DNA of 64,000 bases, from positions 62,001 to 126,000 of the forward strand of contig NZ_JNIJ01000010.1 of the NCBI RefSeq assembly GCF_000701345.1, read 5' to 3'. Source of the stretch: Bradyrhizobium sp. URHD0069. Its GTDB lineage: Bacteria; Pseudomonadota; Alphaproteobacteria; Rhizobiales; Xanthobacteraceae. Position 1 is the stretch's first letter; every line of letters starts with the position of its first letter. The translations under genes were made by a program, and so were the position numbers. Shown in pieces: positions 1 through 8,034 of this stretch. The notes below the pieces were generated by a model. It searched no databases. It was not told the DNA's origin and was given only the letters and a program-made list of their open reading frames with translations.

Positions 1-43
1 CATCCCACACATCAGGAAACCGCGCCGAAGGGGTTTAGCAACG

Positions 44-90
44 CATTGGTAATGGAGAGGTCGACAGTTCAATCCTGTCTGGCAGCACCA
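44..90 (+). mobile_element. attachment-site-like 3' fragment of tRNA-Thr(GGT)
   Basis: Bases 44-90 read as the last two thirds of a tRNA-Thr: anticodon loop TTGGTAA (anticodon GGT), 3' anticodon strand TGGAG, a five-base variable loop, a T arm GACAG-TTCAATC-CTGTC, an acceptor strand TGGCAGC, discriminator A and CCA at 88-90. The 5' half (acceptor GCTGCCA, D arm, CTCC of the anticodon stem) is absent: bases 1-43 do not resemble it and cannot pair with the 3' strand. A tRNA cut just 5' of the anticodon loop is the standard direct repeat left at the far end of an element integrated by a tyrosine recombinase. By orientation the element and the intact tRNA would lie to the left, and bases after 90 would be the original chromosome. 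Confidence 0.7.
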
Positions 91-646
91 TTTTTCCTAA
101 ACGAGATCGGTACTTAGCGACGCGATCGCTGTTCTTTCCCCCCGCGCCTCGGACGCGAACGGGGCGAGAACTGTCGCGCATATCGGGGAAAATACGGGGA
201 GTCTGTTCTCCGCACGTTCTTCGATTGTGTGCTGTGGCAATCACCGGTCGTCGTTCGACTGGCTTACCCCATGCAGATGGTCCGTTCGATCCACCCATCA
301 CGGCGTATGACGGCAACCTGCGCTGAGCGGATAGGGACTTCGTGCGCAACAAACGCCTTGTCTGACGCCAGTAGCGCTCGCCGCCGGCGAGCGCGAACAG
401 ACAATAATGCGATGGGGAATGCCGCCGCCGACGGCGTTCAACCGGACGGACGCCAATGTTTTCGCTGTTATCGAAGTCATGAATATGGGCGATCACGAAA
501 TTATCGGGCGATCCCGAAAGGCTGAACCAAAACGGGCCTTATCTTGTACCTGCGGAAGTCTGAAGTTCAGTTTGCAGGCGCCGCGAATATTAGCCTTTTG
601 CATCTTCGGCACTGAAAGCAGGACACAGGACAGAAGCGAGGCAACC
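91..646. other. gene-free stretch between tRNA fragment and dehydrogenase operon
   Basis: No convincing gene is present. Open frames here are short, lack ribosome binding sites and encode Arg/Cys-rich peptides without domains. The frame that runs from 407 into the dehydrogenase small subunit is only an upstream extension; the Tat signal begins at 647. The stretch probably holds the promoter of the dehydrogenase operon, but I could not pick a clear -35/-10 pair. Confidence 0.5.
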
Positions 647-1399
647 ATGCACAAGACGTCGCGGCCCGGGCTCTCGCGTCGTTCCATTCTGCTTTCGACC
701 GCAACACTCTTTATCGCTGGCGCCACAGGAGCGCGCGCCCGCACCATCGCGGGCAGCCTGCCCTGGGAGCCGAACGCGGGAAATCCACTAACACCGGTCA
801 AACTCGGGCCCTGGGAATTCTTCACCGGCGATGAAGGACGCGCGATGGAAGCTCTTGCCGACCGGATCATCCCGCCGGATCCCCAGACGCCCGGCGGCAA
901 GGACGCCGGTTGCGCGGTTTTCGTCGATCGCCAGCTTGCGGGACCGTACGGCAGGCAGGACGGCCTCTACATTCGTCCGCCTTTCAAGGCGGGAGCAAAA
1001 AATCAAGGCCATCAGATGGAAGCGGGACCCGGCCAGCAATATCGCCAGGGGCTTGCTGCGCTCGATCGCGCCTGCAAGTCGAAATATGCCGGGAAGCCAT
1101 TCGCGGAATTGTCCGACAGCGAAAAGGACATCGTCCTCAACGGCATCGAAAGCGGCGATTTCCAGCTCGAGGGCACCGACGGAAAATCATTCTTCGAACA
1201 GGCCATCAGGGATGTGCAGATGGGTTTCTTCGCCGACCCGATCTATGGCGGCAATCGCGACATGGTCGCATGGAAGATGATCGGCTTCCCGGGGGCGCGC
1301 TACAATTATCTCGACTGGGTAAACCGTCATAACGAACGCTTTCCGCTCCCGCCCGTAGGCATGACAGGCCGGGCGGAATGGACTCCCCAAACACGTTGA
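647..1399 (+). CDS. gluconate 2-dehydrogenase subunit 3 family protein (Tat-exported small subunit)
   Basis: A 250-residue protein that starts with a twin-arginine signal (SRRSILLS near residues 9-16, then a hydrophobic stretch ending in ARA), as expected for the gamma subunit of FAD-dependent sugar and gluconate dehydrogenases, which carries the flavoprotein to the periplasm by hitch-hiking. The C-terminal half has the family's DPIYGGNRDMVAWKMIGFPG segment. The ATG at 647 is chosen because the Tat motif follows at the usual distance; the frame is open further upstream, but that part has no signal character. It is the first gene of a three-gene operon with the GMC flavoprotein (9-base gap) and a triheme cytochrome c. 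The exact sugar or acid substrate cannot be read from the sequence. Confidence 0.88.
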   Translation: MHKTSRPGLSRRSILLSTATLFIAGATGARARTIAGSLPWEPNAGNPLTPVKLGPWEFFTGDEGRAMEALADRIIPPDPQTPGGKDAGCAVFVDRQLAGPYGRQDGLYIRPPFKAGAKNQGHQMEAGPGQQYRQGLAALDRACKSKYAGKPFAELSDSEKDIVLNGIESGDFQLEGTDGKSFFEQAIRDVQMGFFADPIYGGNRDMVAWKMIGFPGARYNYLDWVNRHNERFPLPPVGMTGRAEWTPQTR

Positions 1400-1408
1400 G
1401 GACCGGTC

Positions 1409-3187
1409 ATGGCGCGCAGGCTTCCGAAGAAAGACGTCGTCATCATCGGCCTCGGCTGGACCGGTTCGATCATGGCTCAGGAACTGACCGACGAAGGCCT
1501 CGATGTTATCGCGATCGAACGCGGCCCCTGGCGCGATACGCCGACCGATTTTCCGCCAAGCTACATGCAGGACGAGCTTCGCTATCGCGTGCGGCATGAG
1601 CTGTTCCTGCGCCCAGACCAGTTGACGTTCACATTCCGCAACAAGATGGACCAGACGGCGTTGCCTATCCGGAGCTGGGGTGCGTTCATGCCCCCGAACG
1701 GCGTTGGCGGCGGCGGTGTGCACTGGAACGCCGAGATGTGGCGCTTCCTGCCATCCGACTTCGTTTTGAAGAGTCATCTGACCGAGCGTTACGGCAAATC
1801 GTTCATGCCGGAGGACATGACGATCCAGGATTGGGGCATCACGTTTGACGACATCGAACCGTTTTACGACAGGTTCGAACATCTTTGTGGGACGTCGGGC
1901 ACTGCGGGCAATCTGAAAGGACAGATTCAGGAAGGCGGAAATCCGTTCGAAGGCCCCCGTTCGCGGCCCTATCCGACCCCCGCGCAGCCGCAACCCTTTA
2001 GCCAAACTTTGTTCGCCAAGGCTGCCCGCGAACTCGGCTACAAGCCATTTCCGCAGCCGTCCGGCAATCTGTCGACGGCCTACACCAATCCGCTCGGCCT
2101 GCGCATGGGTCCCTGCACCTACTGCGGATTTTGCGAATGGTTCGGCTGCGGCAACTATTCGAAGGCCAGCCCGCAAACGACGATCCTTCCGGTCCTCGTC
2201 CGCAAATCGAATTTCACGGCGCAGGACAATTCGGAGGTGGTCAGGATCAACGTCGACCGTTCCGGCAAGCACGCCACAGGCGTTACGTTCGTGGACAGCA
2301 GCGGAGAGGAATGGGAGCAGCAAGCGGATCTCGTGATCCTGTCGGCCTATACGATGTTCAACGTCCAGCTTCTGCTTCACTCGAAGATCGGCCAACCGTA
2401 CGACCCGATCGCCAACAGCGGCGTGATCGGCCGCAATTACACGCATCAGACGACATCGACCGTGAACGGGTTCTTCAACAACAAGAAATTCAATTTCAAC
2501 CCCTTCATCGCCTCGGGCTCGATCGGCATGTGCATCGACGAGTTCAATGGCGACAACTTCGATCATGGCCCGCACGGGTTCGTCGGCGGAGCGTATATGG
2601 GCCAGGTGCAGACCGGCGCCCGTCCGATTGAGAGCACGCTCACGCCACCCGGCACGCCGAAATGGGGTGCTTCATGGAAGAGCGCGGTGCGTGACAATTA
2701 CCTGAGCACCGTGAAGCCCGGCACAGGTGTGCACGGGAGCTTCTATGCGTACCGCGACAACTATCTTGATCTGGATCCCGAATACAAAGACCGGCTCGGC
2801 CGGCCGCTGATGCGCATCACGATGGATCTCCATGAGAACGAAGTGAAACAGAACAGGTTCATGACCGACAAGTTTGCGGAAATCATCAAGGCCATGGGCG
2901 CGGACCAACTCGCGAAGCACTATCGCACTGCGCCCTACGACAACACGGAGTATCAGACCACCCATCTCAACGGTGGCGCCATCATGGGTACCGATCCGAA
3001 GACCAGCGCGATCAACCGCTATTTGCAGAACTGGGACGTGTCTAACCTGTTTGTCCTCGGCGCAAGCGCATTTCCGCAGAACGCCGGATACAATCCGACA
3101 CTTACGGTTGGCGCACTGGCCTACTGGGCGGCGGATGCAATCCGCAATCGCTATCTCAAGAACCCGGGACCGCTCGTCGATGCGTAA
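1409..3187 (+). CDS. GMC-family flavoprotein subunit of gluconate/sugar dehydrogenase
   Basis: A 592-residue catalytic subunit that oxidises a sugar or sugar acid in the periplasm. An N-terminal FAD-binding motif (VVIIGLGWTG, residues about 9-18) starts the GMC fold. The C-terminus has the likely catalytic His (THLNGG, His519) and Asn (YNPTLT, Asn562). A cysteine cluster at 236, 239, 242 and 247 (CTYCGFC...C) matches the region that holds a 3Fe-4S cluster in FAD glucose and fructose dehydrogenase complexes and would wire FAD to the cytochrome subunit. It has no signal peptide of its own, consistent with Tat co-export with the preceding gene product. It overlaps the cytochrome gene by 8 bases. 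Gluconate 2-dehydrogenase is the best name; 2-ketogluconate, glucose or sorbitol dehydrogenases share this architecture. Confidence 0.88.
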   Translation: MARRLPKKDVVIIGLGWTGSIMAQELTDEGLDVIAIERGPWRDTPTDFPPSYMQDELRYRVRHELFLRPDQLTFTFRNKMDQTALPIRSWGAFMPPNGVGGGGVHWNAEMWRFLPSDFVLKSHLTERYGKSFMPEDMTIQDWGITFDDIEPFYDRFEHLCGTSGTAGNLKGQIQEGGNPFEGPRSRPYPTPAQPQPFSQTLFAKAARELGYKPFPQPSGNLSTAYTNPLGLRMGPCTYCGFCEWFGCGNYSKASPQTTILPVLVRKSNFTAQDNSEVVRINVDRSGKHATGVTFVDSSGEEWEQQADLVILSAYTMFNVQLLLHSKIGQPYDPIANSGVIGRNYTHQTTSTVNGFFNNKKFNFNPFIASGSIGMCIDEFNGDNFDHGPHGFVGGAYMGQVQTGARPIESTLTPPGTPKWGASWKSAVRDNYLSTVKPGTGVHGSFYAYRDNYLDLDPEYKDRLGRPLMRITMDLHENEVKQNRFMTDKFAEIIKAMGADQLAKHYRTAPYDNTEYQTTHLNGGAIMGTDPKTSAINRYLQNWDVSNLFVLGASAFPQNAGYNPTLTVGALAYWAADAIRNRYLKNPGPLVDA

Positions 3188-4436
3188 GACAACAAACGTG
3201 CGGTTGCTCGGTGCGCTCGTTGCCTTTGTGGCGGTCGGAGCGAGCTGCTCTGCCCAAGCGGGAGATTCCGACCCTCAGGCATTCACGCAAATCGAAAGAG
3301 GTCGATACCTTGCGGTGACGTCTGATTGCGTGAGCTGCCACACCGTTCCGGATAGCAACCAGCCGTTCGCCGGGGGACGCGCGATCGAGACGCCGTTCGG
3401 AAACATCTTCGCACCGAACATCACTCCCGATCCGGAGACCGGTATTGGCGCATGGAGTGATGACGAGTTCGACGCAGCCGTTCGCAAAGGGATCGGCCGA
3501 ACTGGATCGCCGCTTTATCCGGCAATGCCGTATAACGCCTTTACCAAGATGTCCCGTACCGACGTGCAGGCAATCCGGGCCTATCTGAATACGGTCACGC
3601 CGGTGCACAATCCGCGGGCCGCAACCGCGTTGCCGTTTCCCTTCAACATCCGCGCAGCAATGCGGGTGTGGAATGCGCTGTACTTCAAGGAGGGGGAGTA
3701 CACGCCCGATCCGCAAAAATCATCCGAATGGAACCGAGGCGCATTCCTGGTCGACGGACCTGCACACTGCGGCGCTTGCCATACTCCAAAATCGCTTTTG
3801 GGCGGCGACAAGCTGAACCAATATTTGCAGGGTTCCTATCTGCAAGGCTGGTCCGCTCCCGACATCACCAACAGCACGAGGTTGGGTCTCGGCCGCTGGG
3901 CCGTCGATGACATAGCCGCCTTTCTGAAAACTGGGCACAACCGGGTTAGCGCCGCGACCGGACCGATGGCGGAGGCCGTTAAGCTTTCGACGTCACAGAT
4001 GACGGATGCAGACGTCAGAGCGATCGCCACTTATTTGAAGTCGCTGCCGGGTGTTGAGGACGACGTCAAACCGCTGCCGCAGGATAACCCGGCAATGGCC
4101 GCCGGCGCCGCAATCTACCGCGATCAATGTTCGGCATGCCACGCGCTGGACGGTCGTGGTGTTGCAAAGCTTTTCCCGTCGATTGCGGATTCCTCGATGG
4201 TGCGGTCGGCCGATCCCACCACCGCGATCCGCATCGTGCTTCGCGGCGCACGCAGCGTCGCGACCGCCAGCGAACCCACCGCGCCGGGAATGCCGTCCTA
4301 CGGACGGCAACTCGGCGACGGCCAGGTGGCTGCGGTACTGACTTATATGCGCAACATGTGGGGCGGCGCAGCGCCCGCGGTGGCGGCAAAAGATGTGACG
4401 CGGGTAAGGTCAGAGACCGCGTCTCGCCCGGACTAG
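3180..4436 (+). CDS. triheme cytochrome c subunit of gluconate/sugar dehydrogenase
   Basis: A 418-residue exported cytochrome. A Sec signal peptide (about residues 1-27, ending SAQAG) precedes three class I cytochrome c domains with CXXCH sites CVSCH (Cys50), CGACH (Cys197) and CSACH (Cys317). Three hemes in one chain are typical of the beta subunit of membrane-bound gluconate, alcohol and sorbitol dehydrogenases, which passes electrons to ubiquinone. The ATG at 3180 lies inside the end of the flavoprotein gene, so translation is probably coupled. The three-gene set makes a complete periplasmic dehydrogenase able to feed the quinol oxidase encoded about 3 kb downstream, though that link is inference. 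Confidence 0.88.
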   Translation: MRKTTNVRLLGALVAFVAVGASCSAQAGDSDPQAFTQIERGRYLAVTSDCVSCHTVPDSNQPFAGGRAIETPFGNIFAPNITPDPETGIGAWSDDEFDAAVRKGIGRTGSPLYPAMPYNAFTKMSRTDVQAIRAYLNTVTPVHNPRAATALPFPFNIRAAMRVWNALYFKEGEYTPDPQKSSEWNRGAFLVDGPAHCGACHTPKSLLGGDKLNQYLQGSYLQGWSAPDITNSTRLGLGRWAVDDIAAFLKTGHNRVSAATGPMAEAVKLSTSQMTDADVRAIATYLKSLPGVEDDVKPLPQDNPAMAAGAAIYRDQCSACHALDGRGVAKLFPSIADSSMVRSADPTTAIRIVLRGARSVATASEPTAPGMPSYGRQLGDGQVAAVLTYMRNMWGGAAPAVAAKDVTRVRSETASRPD

Positions 4437-4440
4437 CGCG

Positions 4441-4536
4441 TATTCAAGCGAAGTGGAGCCCGGTCGCGTCAAGAAAACGCGTCAAATCAGGAATCCAAAG
4501 CCCCGTTTCGATTCCATCGAAACGGAAAAGCTCTAG
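4441..4536. repeat. Bradyrhizobium-type intergenic palindromic repeat
   Basis: Downstream of the dehydrogenase operon lies a repeat unit containing AAGTGGAGCCCGGTCGCGTC, an AAAACGCGTCAAAT block, and a perfect palindrome CCGTTTCGAT-tcc-ATCGAAACGG at 4503-4525 followed by GGAAAAGCTCTAG. The palindrome recurs nearly identically at 51909-51945. Elements of this kind are dispersed between genes in Bradyrhizobium. The rest of the 351-base gap before the next gene (4437-4787) shows no gene; it presumably carries the porin promoter. Confidence 0.7.
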
Positions 4537-4787
4537 CGCATGAACCCATAAATCCAGAGGCGTGGGCGAACGTTCGCCTGGGGCGCATTCCGGACTCAAG
4601 CACGCCTGAGCCGAACCCCGACATCAGAAAGAAAAACATTGTTTGTTTGGTTCGCGCTTAACGATGACGGTAGCGCGACCGATCTTGAGCACCTTACGGT
4701 TGCTTCCATCGCGCGCCGTACTTCCGATAGCGCTGTCGCGCGACCGAACCCGAGTGGACTCCCGGGGCAAAGCAGTAAGGAATTGCA

Positions 4788-5553
4788 ATGAAAAAGAAAA
4801 AGATTGTACTCGCAGGTGTCGCGCTGGCCGCCTTGCTCGGTGGCTCCGCGATGGCGGCGGATCTCTCGACAGCGCCGATGTACAAGGCTCCGCCGGCGGT
4901 GGCAGTTTGGAGCTGGACCGGATTCTATATCGGCATCAACGGCGGCTACGGCTTCGGCAACAACGACTTCACCCAATCGCTTACTCAGCCAGGCATCGTC
5001 GCAAGCTCATTCGACAAACATACGGTCGCCCCCGAAGGGCGGATTGTTCGGCGGTCAGGCCGGCTACAACTGGCAGGTCGGAAATGTTGTCCTTGGCGTG
5101 GAGGGTGACGCCCAATGGGCCGACCAGCATGATACGTCGTGCGGCTTTCTCTGCCAGAATCAAGGGGCTTTAACAGCGGGTATTACCGTGAGCCAAAAGC
5201 TCGAATGGTTCGCGACCGCGCGTGGCCGCCTCGGCTGGGCCAATGATGGCTATCTGCTCTACGTGACGGGTGGCGGCGCTTGGGGCGGGATTGACGAAAA
5301 CCAAACGCTCTTCCTCCCTGCAGGGACACTCGGGGGTTCTTCCAGTACGACCAAGAGCGGCTGGACGGTCGGTGGCGGCATCGAGGCGCGACTGTGGGGC
5401 AATTGGACCGGAAAGTTCGAATACCTGCACATGGACCTCGGCAACATGACCAGCGTCTTTGTTCCGGATCCGGTCGCGGGGATTACGATCGTCACGACCA
5501 GCCATATCCAGAACGATCTGATCCGCGCGGGCCTCAACTACAAATTTAACTAA
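4788..5553 (+). pseudogene. Omp31/OmpA-like beta-barrel porin, frameshifted
   Basis: The gene begins well: a RBS (TAAGGAA) before ATG 4788, a Sec signal peptide (MKKKKIVLAGVALAALLGG... AMAA) and the family's WTGFYIGINGGYGFG strand near residue 45. After HTVAP (about residue 82) the reading frame is lost; barrel sequence continues in the +1 frame from GGLFGGQAGYNWQVG to the C-terminal LNYKFN at 5553. Deleting one C from the C5 run at 5029-5033 restores a continuous frame (TVAPKGGLFGGQ), giving a porin of about 255 residues. A real inactivating insertion, phase-variable slippage, or a sequencing error in the homopolymer would all look like this. An intact relative is encoded at 11292-12005. Confidence 0.8.
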
Positions 5554-5618
5554 AGCCCGATCTAGGTTGGGCGGCGCGGTCGTCGCGAGGTATCGATCTT
5601 TATCGTCTCAGCAACTTC

Positions 5619-5646
5619 AAAGCCCCGGCATGATCCGGGGCTTTTT
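5619..5646 (+). terminator. rho-independent terminator after porin gene
   Basis: Stem AAGCCCCGG / CCGGGGCTT with a six-base loop, followed by a T run, 66 bases after the porin stop codon. Confidence 0.8.
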
Positions 5647-6465
5647 CGTGCCGGAACGTTTCCAAGACCACCAGCTTGATTCGCGGTTCTCTGCGTGACG
5701 AGTTCGCTATGGCCTTCCAGGGTAAGAAACCGGCGGCGATCAGTGTAATTTGTTGAGCCGGATCAATCTGATTTGGGTAGTCCAGCCCCATTTGCAAAAA
5801 TATTCCGCTTCCCGTTTGACCCAAATCACTTTTAGAACCCTCGCCGTCTCACCCCATGAGAGGGGCGTATCGCGATCGTCACGGACGCGGGGTGGGATGC
5901 GGTGGACGCGGCAGCGTCGGGCGCGCATTTCGCAATCGCAGGGCGGGTTGAACCTCGTGAGCGATTTGCGGCGCGCAGACGAACGACGCTAACGCGTACG
6001 GCAAAACCGTGTGGTCCTGGCACCCGGTGCTGGTGTCAAGTCGGCGGAGGTTTTGCGAGCCCAACCGGGTTCGGCAAAACCCCAATCCGCCGATGACGGT
6101 GACAAGACGAATTCGTCGCCGGGGAGAGCACGATATAAGCCGTTAAAACCATTGCGTGCGGGAATGCCGGGTGTTCCGGTGACCTGCGGTGACTACCGTG
6201 TGCTTACTACCATTGCACACGGGCTGCGGGTGCACCGTGCACCCGGCATTCCCCACGCCCTCTGTTGGGCGAAAAATTCCAGCACGACTCGGGCGCATCG
6301 CGCCGCGGGATCGCGAAGCCGTGTTTGGTGAATACGAACGCGCCACACTTTCAGTCGTCGTCGCCCGCGAAGGCGGGCGATCCAGTATTCCAGAGACGCT
6401 GACGATGGAATCGAGAGGCCGCGGCGTACTGGATACCCCGCATGCGCGGGGTATGACGACTCTTG

Positions 6466-6555
6466 CCGTCATTGCGAGGAGCGAAGCGACGAAGCAATCC
6501 AGCTTTTCTATGCTGGCGGCAATTATGGATTGCTTCGCTTCGCTCGCAATGACGG
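6466..6555. repeat. long inverted repeat, REP-like family (CCGTCATTGCGAG type)
   Basis: The left arm starts CCGTCATTGCGAGGAGCG and runs to GAAGCAATCC; the right arm is GGATTGCTTCGC followed by TTCGCTCGCAATGACGG. The loop is about 25 bases. The same family is present, in interrupted form, at 51952-52072. Confidence 0.75.
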
Positions 6556-6615
6556 TCTCAACGCGCCACACGCCCAGCCGTCATCGCCGGCGAAAGAGCG
6601 TGTGAAGGATACCGA

Positions 6616-6725
6616 CCTCATCCTGAGGAGCTTGCGAAGCAAGCGTCTCGAAGGATGGACGCAAACGCAGGGACTCGCGGCCATCCTTCGAGACGCGCGC
6701 GCAGGGCGCGCTCCTCAGGATGAGG
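6616..6725. repeat. long inverted repeat, second family (CCTCATCCTGAGGAGC type)
   Basis: The left arm CCTCATCCTGAGGAGC continues through GTCTCGAAGGATGG; the right arm is CCATCCTTCGAGAC followed by GCTCCTCAGGATGAGG. The arms are complementary over most of their length around a centre near 6670. No coding sequence is associated with it. Confidence 0.75.
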
Positions 6726-6858
6726 GATATGATCACAACCTCGAAAGCGGCGCACCGAAATCCCTTTCTAAAATTCATTTTAATGGTGCGGGCGGATTGG
6801 CGACCCTAGATGGGCTTCACGCATCCGACGTTCTAGCAAACCAAAGTGGAGTTTCGCC

Positions 6859-7110
6859 TTGTCGAACACCTCGGCAAAAATCGCTTTCGCATCGTTACTG
6901 ATCTTGGCCACCCCTGCCGCTTCATGGGCGCGAGCCGCGGGCGGAGCGGGAATGGGAAATGTGCCCATCAGCGGCATTACGCGGGGCCCGGCAAACGCCG
7001 GCGGGATGAACAACGTGACGGTCGATCCGAGCGGGATTGGAAACGCTTCCAGGATGGCTGCGCCGCCGCCGCCGCGCATAACTGTCCCGACGATTCCGCA
7101 GTTTAAGTGA
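6859..7110 (+). CDS. small exported protein with conserved PPPRI-VP-IPQFK tail (copy A)
   Basis: An 83-residue protein of unknown function. The N-terminus is a Sec signal peptide (MSNTSAKIAFASLLILATPAASWARA), leaving a Gly/Ala/Pro-rich mature peptide of about 57 residues that ends VDPSGIGNASRMA, PPPPRITVP, IPQFK. It starts with TTG at 6859 after AGTGGAG; the paralogue on the opposite strand (16044-16322) has ATG at the aligned position, which supports this start. The two copies also share about 100 bases of leader (from GCACCGAAAT onward). No cysteines and no known domain are visible. Its place upstream of the quinol oxidase genes may be incidental. Confidence 0.65.
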   Translation: MSNTSAKIAFASLLILATPAASWARAAGGAGMGNVPISGITRGPANAGGMNNVTVDPSGIGNASRMAAPPPPRITVPTIPQFK

Positions 7111-7203
7111 TGTGAAGATAACTCACGACTTCGATACGCCCGCGCGGCGGCGCCGCTATCGCCGCTTTCACTTCATGGTTCGTCTTAATGTCAGGGGTCG
7201 GCG

Positions 7204-8034
7204 ATGAATATCCTTGATCCACAGGGCCCGATCGGAATCGCCGAAAAAACCATCCTGATCGACTCAGTTGCGATCATGCTTGCGATCGTGGTGCCAACCA
7301 TCGTCGCGATCTTTGCCTTCGCCTATTGGTTTCGGGCATCCAACGCAAAGGCAGCCCACTTGCCGGACTGGGAGTATTCGGGCCGTATCGAGCTTGTCGT
7401 CTGGTCGATCCCTACACTCACCGTCATCCTGCTCGGCGGCGTCGCATGGATCGGCGCCCACGAACTCGACCCCGCGAAGGCGATCGACGGACCTTCGCCG
7501 CCGCTGACGATTCAGGCGGTGTCTCTCGACTGGAAATGGCTGTTCATCTACCCCGACCAGAAAATCGCGACCATCAATACGCTGACCGTTCCCGCCGGCG
7601 TGCCGCTGCAGTTCCAACTCACCTCGGCAAGCGTGATGAACGCGTTCTTCATCCCGCAACTCGGAAGCCTGATCTACACCATGAACGGCATGACCACCCG
7701 GCTCAATCTTCGGGCGGACAAGCCCGGGACGCTTCAAGGCCTTTCGGGGCATTTCAGCGGCGACGGATTTTCCGACATGCACTTTGACGTCCATGTCGTG
7801 CCATCAGAGGAATTTTCGAAATGGGCGCAGGACGGCTCACAAGTGGAGAAGTCGCTTGACGAGCATAGCTATGAACAGATCGCCAAGCCTTCGATGAAGA
7901 ACGAGCCGGCAATCTACCGGCTGGCCGATCCGGATCTCTTTCGATCGATCGCGACGCAGAAGATACCGTCTTCCCCAGGAGCGCCGTCGGGCGTGATAGG
8001 AGCCGCACTGCCGGGGGTCGCCGATGTTCGGTAA
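7204..8034 (+). CDS. cyoA: cytochrome bo3-type ubiquinol oxidase subunit II
   Basis: Subunit II of the quinol oxidase: a 276-residue inner-membrane protein with two N-terminal membrane helices (about residues 22-45 and 63-85) and a periplasmic cupredoxin domain that has no CuA cysteines, as expected for a quinol rather than a cytochrome c oxidase. The segment [10 protein letters not shown] followed by the [16 protein letters not shown] strand is characteristic of CyoA. A good RBS (AGGGG) precedes ATG 7204. Most CyoA proteins start with a lipoprotein signal and cysteine; here an in-frame TAA at 7186 stops any such extension, so the protein begins directly at [10 protein letters not shown]. It overlaps cyoB by 11 bases. 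Equivalent genes in Bradyrhizobium have been called coxWXYZ. Confidence 0.92.
   Translation: MNILDPQGPIGIAEKTILIDSVAIMLAIVVPTIVAIFAFAYWFRASNAKAAHLPDWEYSGRIELVVWSIPTLTVILLGGVAWIGAHELDPAKAIDGPSPPLTIQAVSLDWKWLFIYPDQKIATINTLTVPAGVPLQFQLTSASVMNAFFIPQLGSLIYTMNGMTTRLNLRADKPGTLQGLSGHFSGDGFSDMHFDVHVVPSEEFSKWAQDGSQVEKSLDEHSYEQIAKPSMKNEPAIYRLADPDLFRSIATQKIPSSPGAPSGVIGAALPGVADVR

Larger units (their letters stand above)
5647..6750. other. gene-free region rich in intergenic palindromes
   Basis: About 1.1 kb with no supportable gene. It contains an inverted pair around 6160-6262 (GGAATGCCGGGTG ... CACCCGGCATTCC), a hairpin CGCCCGC-gaag-GCGGGCG at 6362-6379 with CCCCGCATGCGCGGGG at about 6437-6452, and the two long inverted repeats listed separately. 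Open frames across these palindromes are repetitive Arg/Ser-rich translations. The left third (5650-6150) shows no structure that I recognise. Confidence 0.6.

Noticed and set aside
44..90. Group I intron-containing tRNA as an explanation for the split tRNA
   Set aside because: The whole anticodon loop is on the 3' fragment; introns in bacterial tRNAs split within the loop, and bases 1-43 show no intron-like core.
35..496. 153-residue minus-strand open frame at the left edge
   Set aside because: Its C-terminus is the antisense reading of the tRNA-Thr fragment and the rest is Arg-rich with no domain or RBS.
1187..2575. 462-residue minus-strand open frame
   Set aside because: Antisense to the GMC flavoprotein; His/Arg/Asp-rich composition typical of the antisense frame of a high-GC gene.
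5554..6858. CRISPR array among the repeats
   Set aside because: The repeats are long, few, palindromic and of different families; there is no regular repeat-spacer spacing and no cas gene.
6011..6901. Several overlapping frames of 100-140 residues on both strands
   Set aside because: They run through long inverted repeats; the two strands give mirror-like peptides, as expected from palindromes rather than genes.
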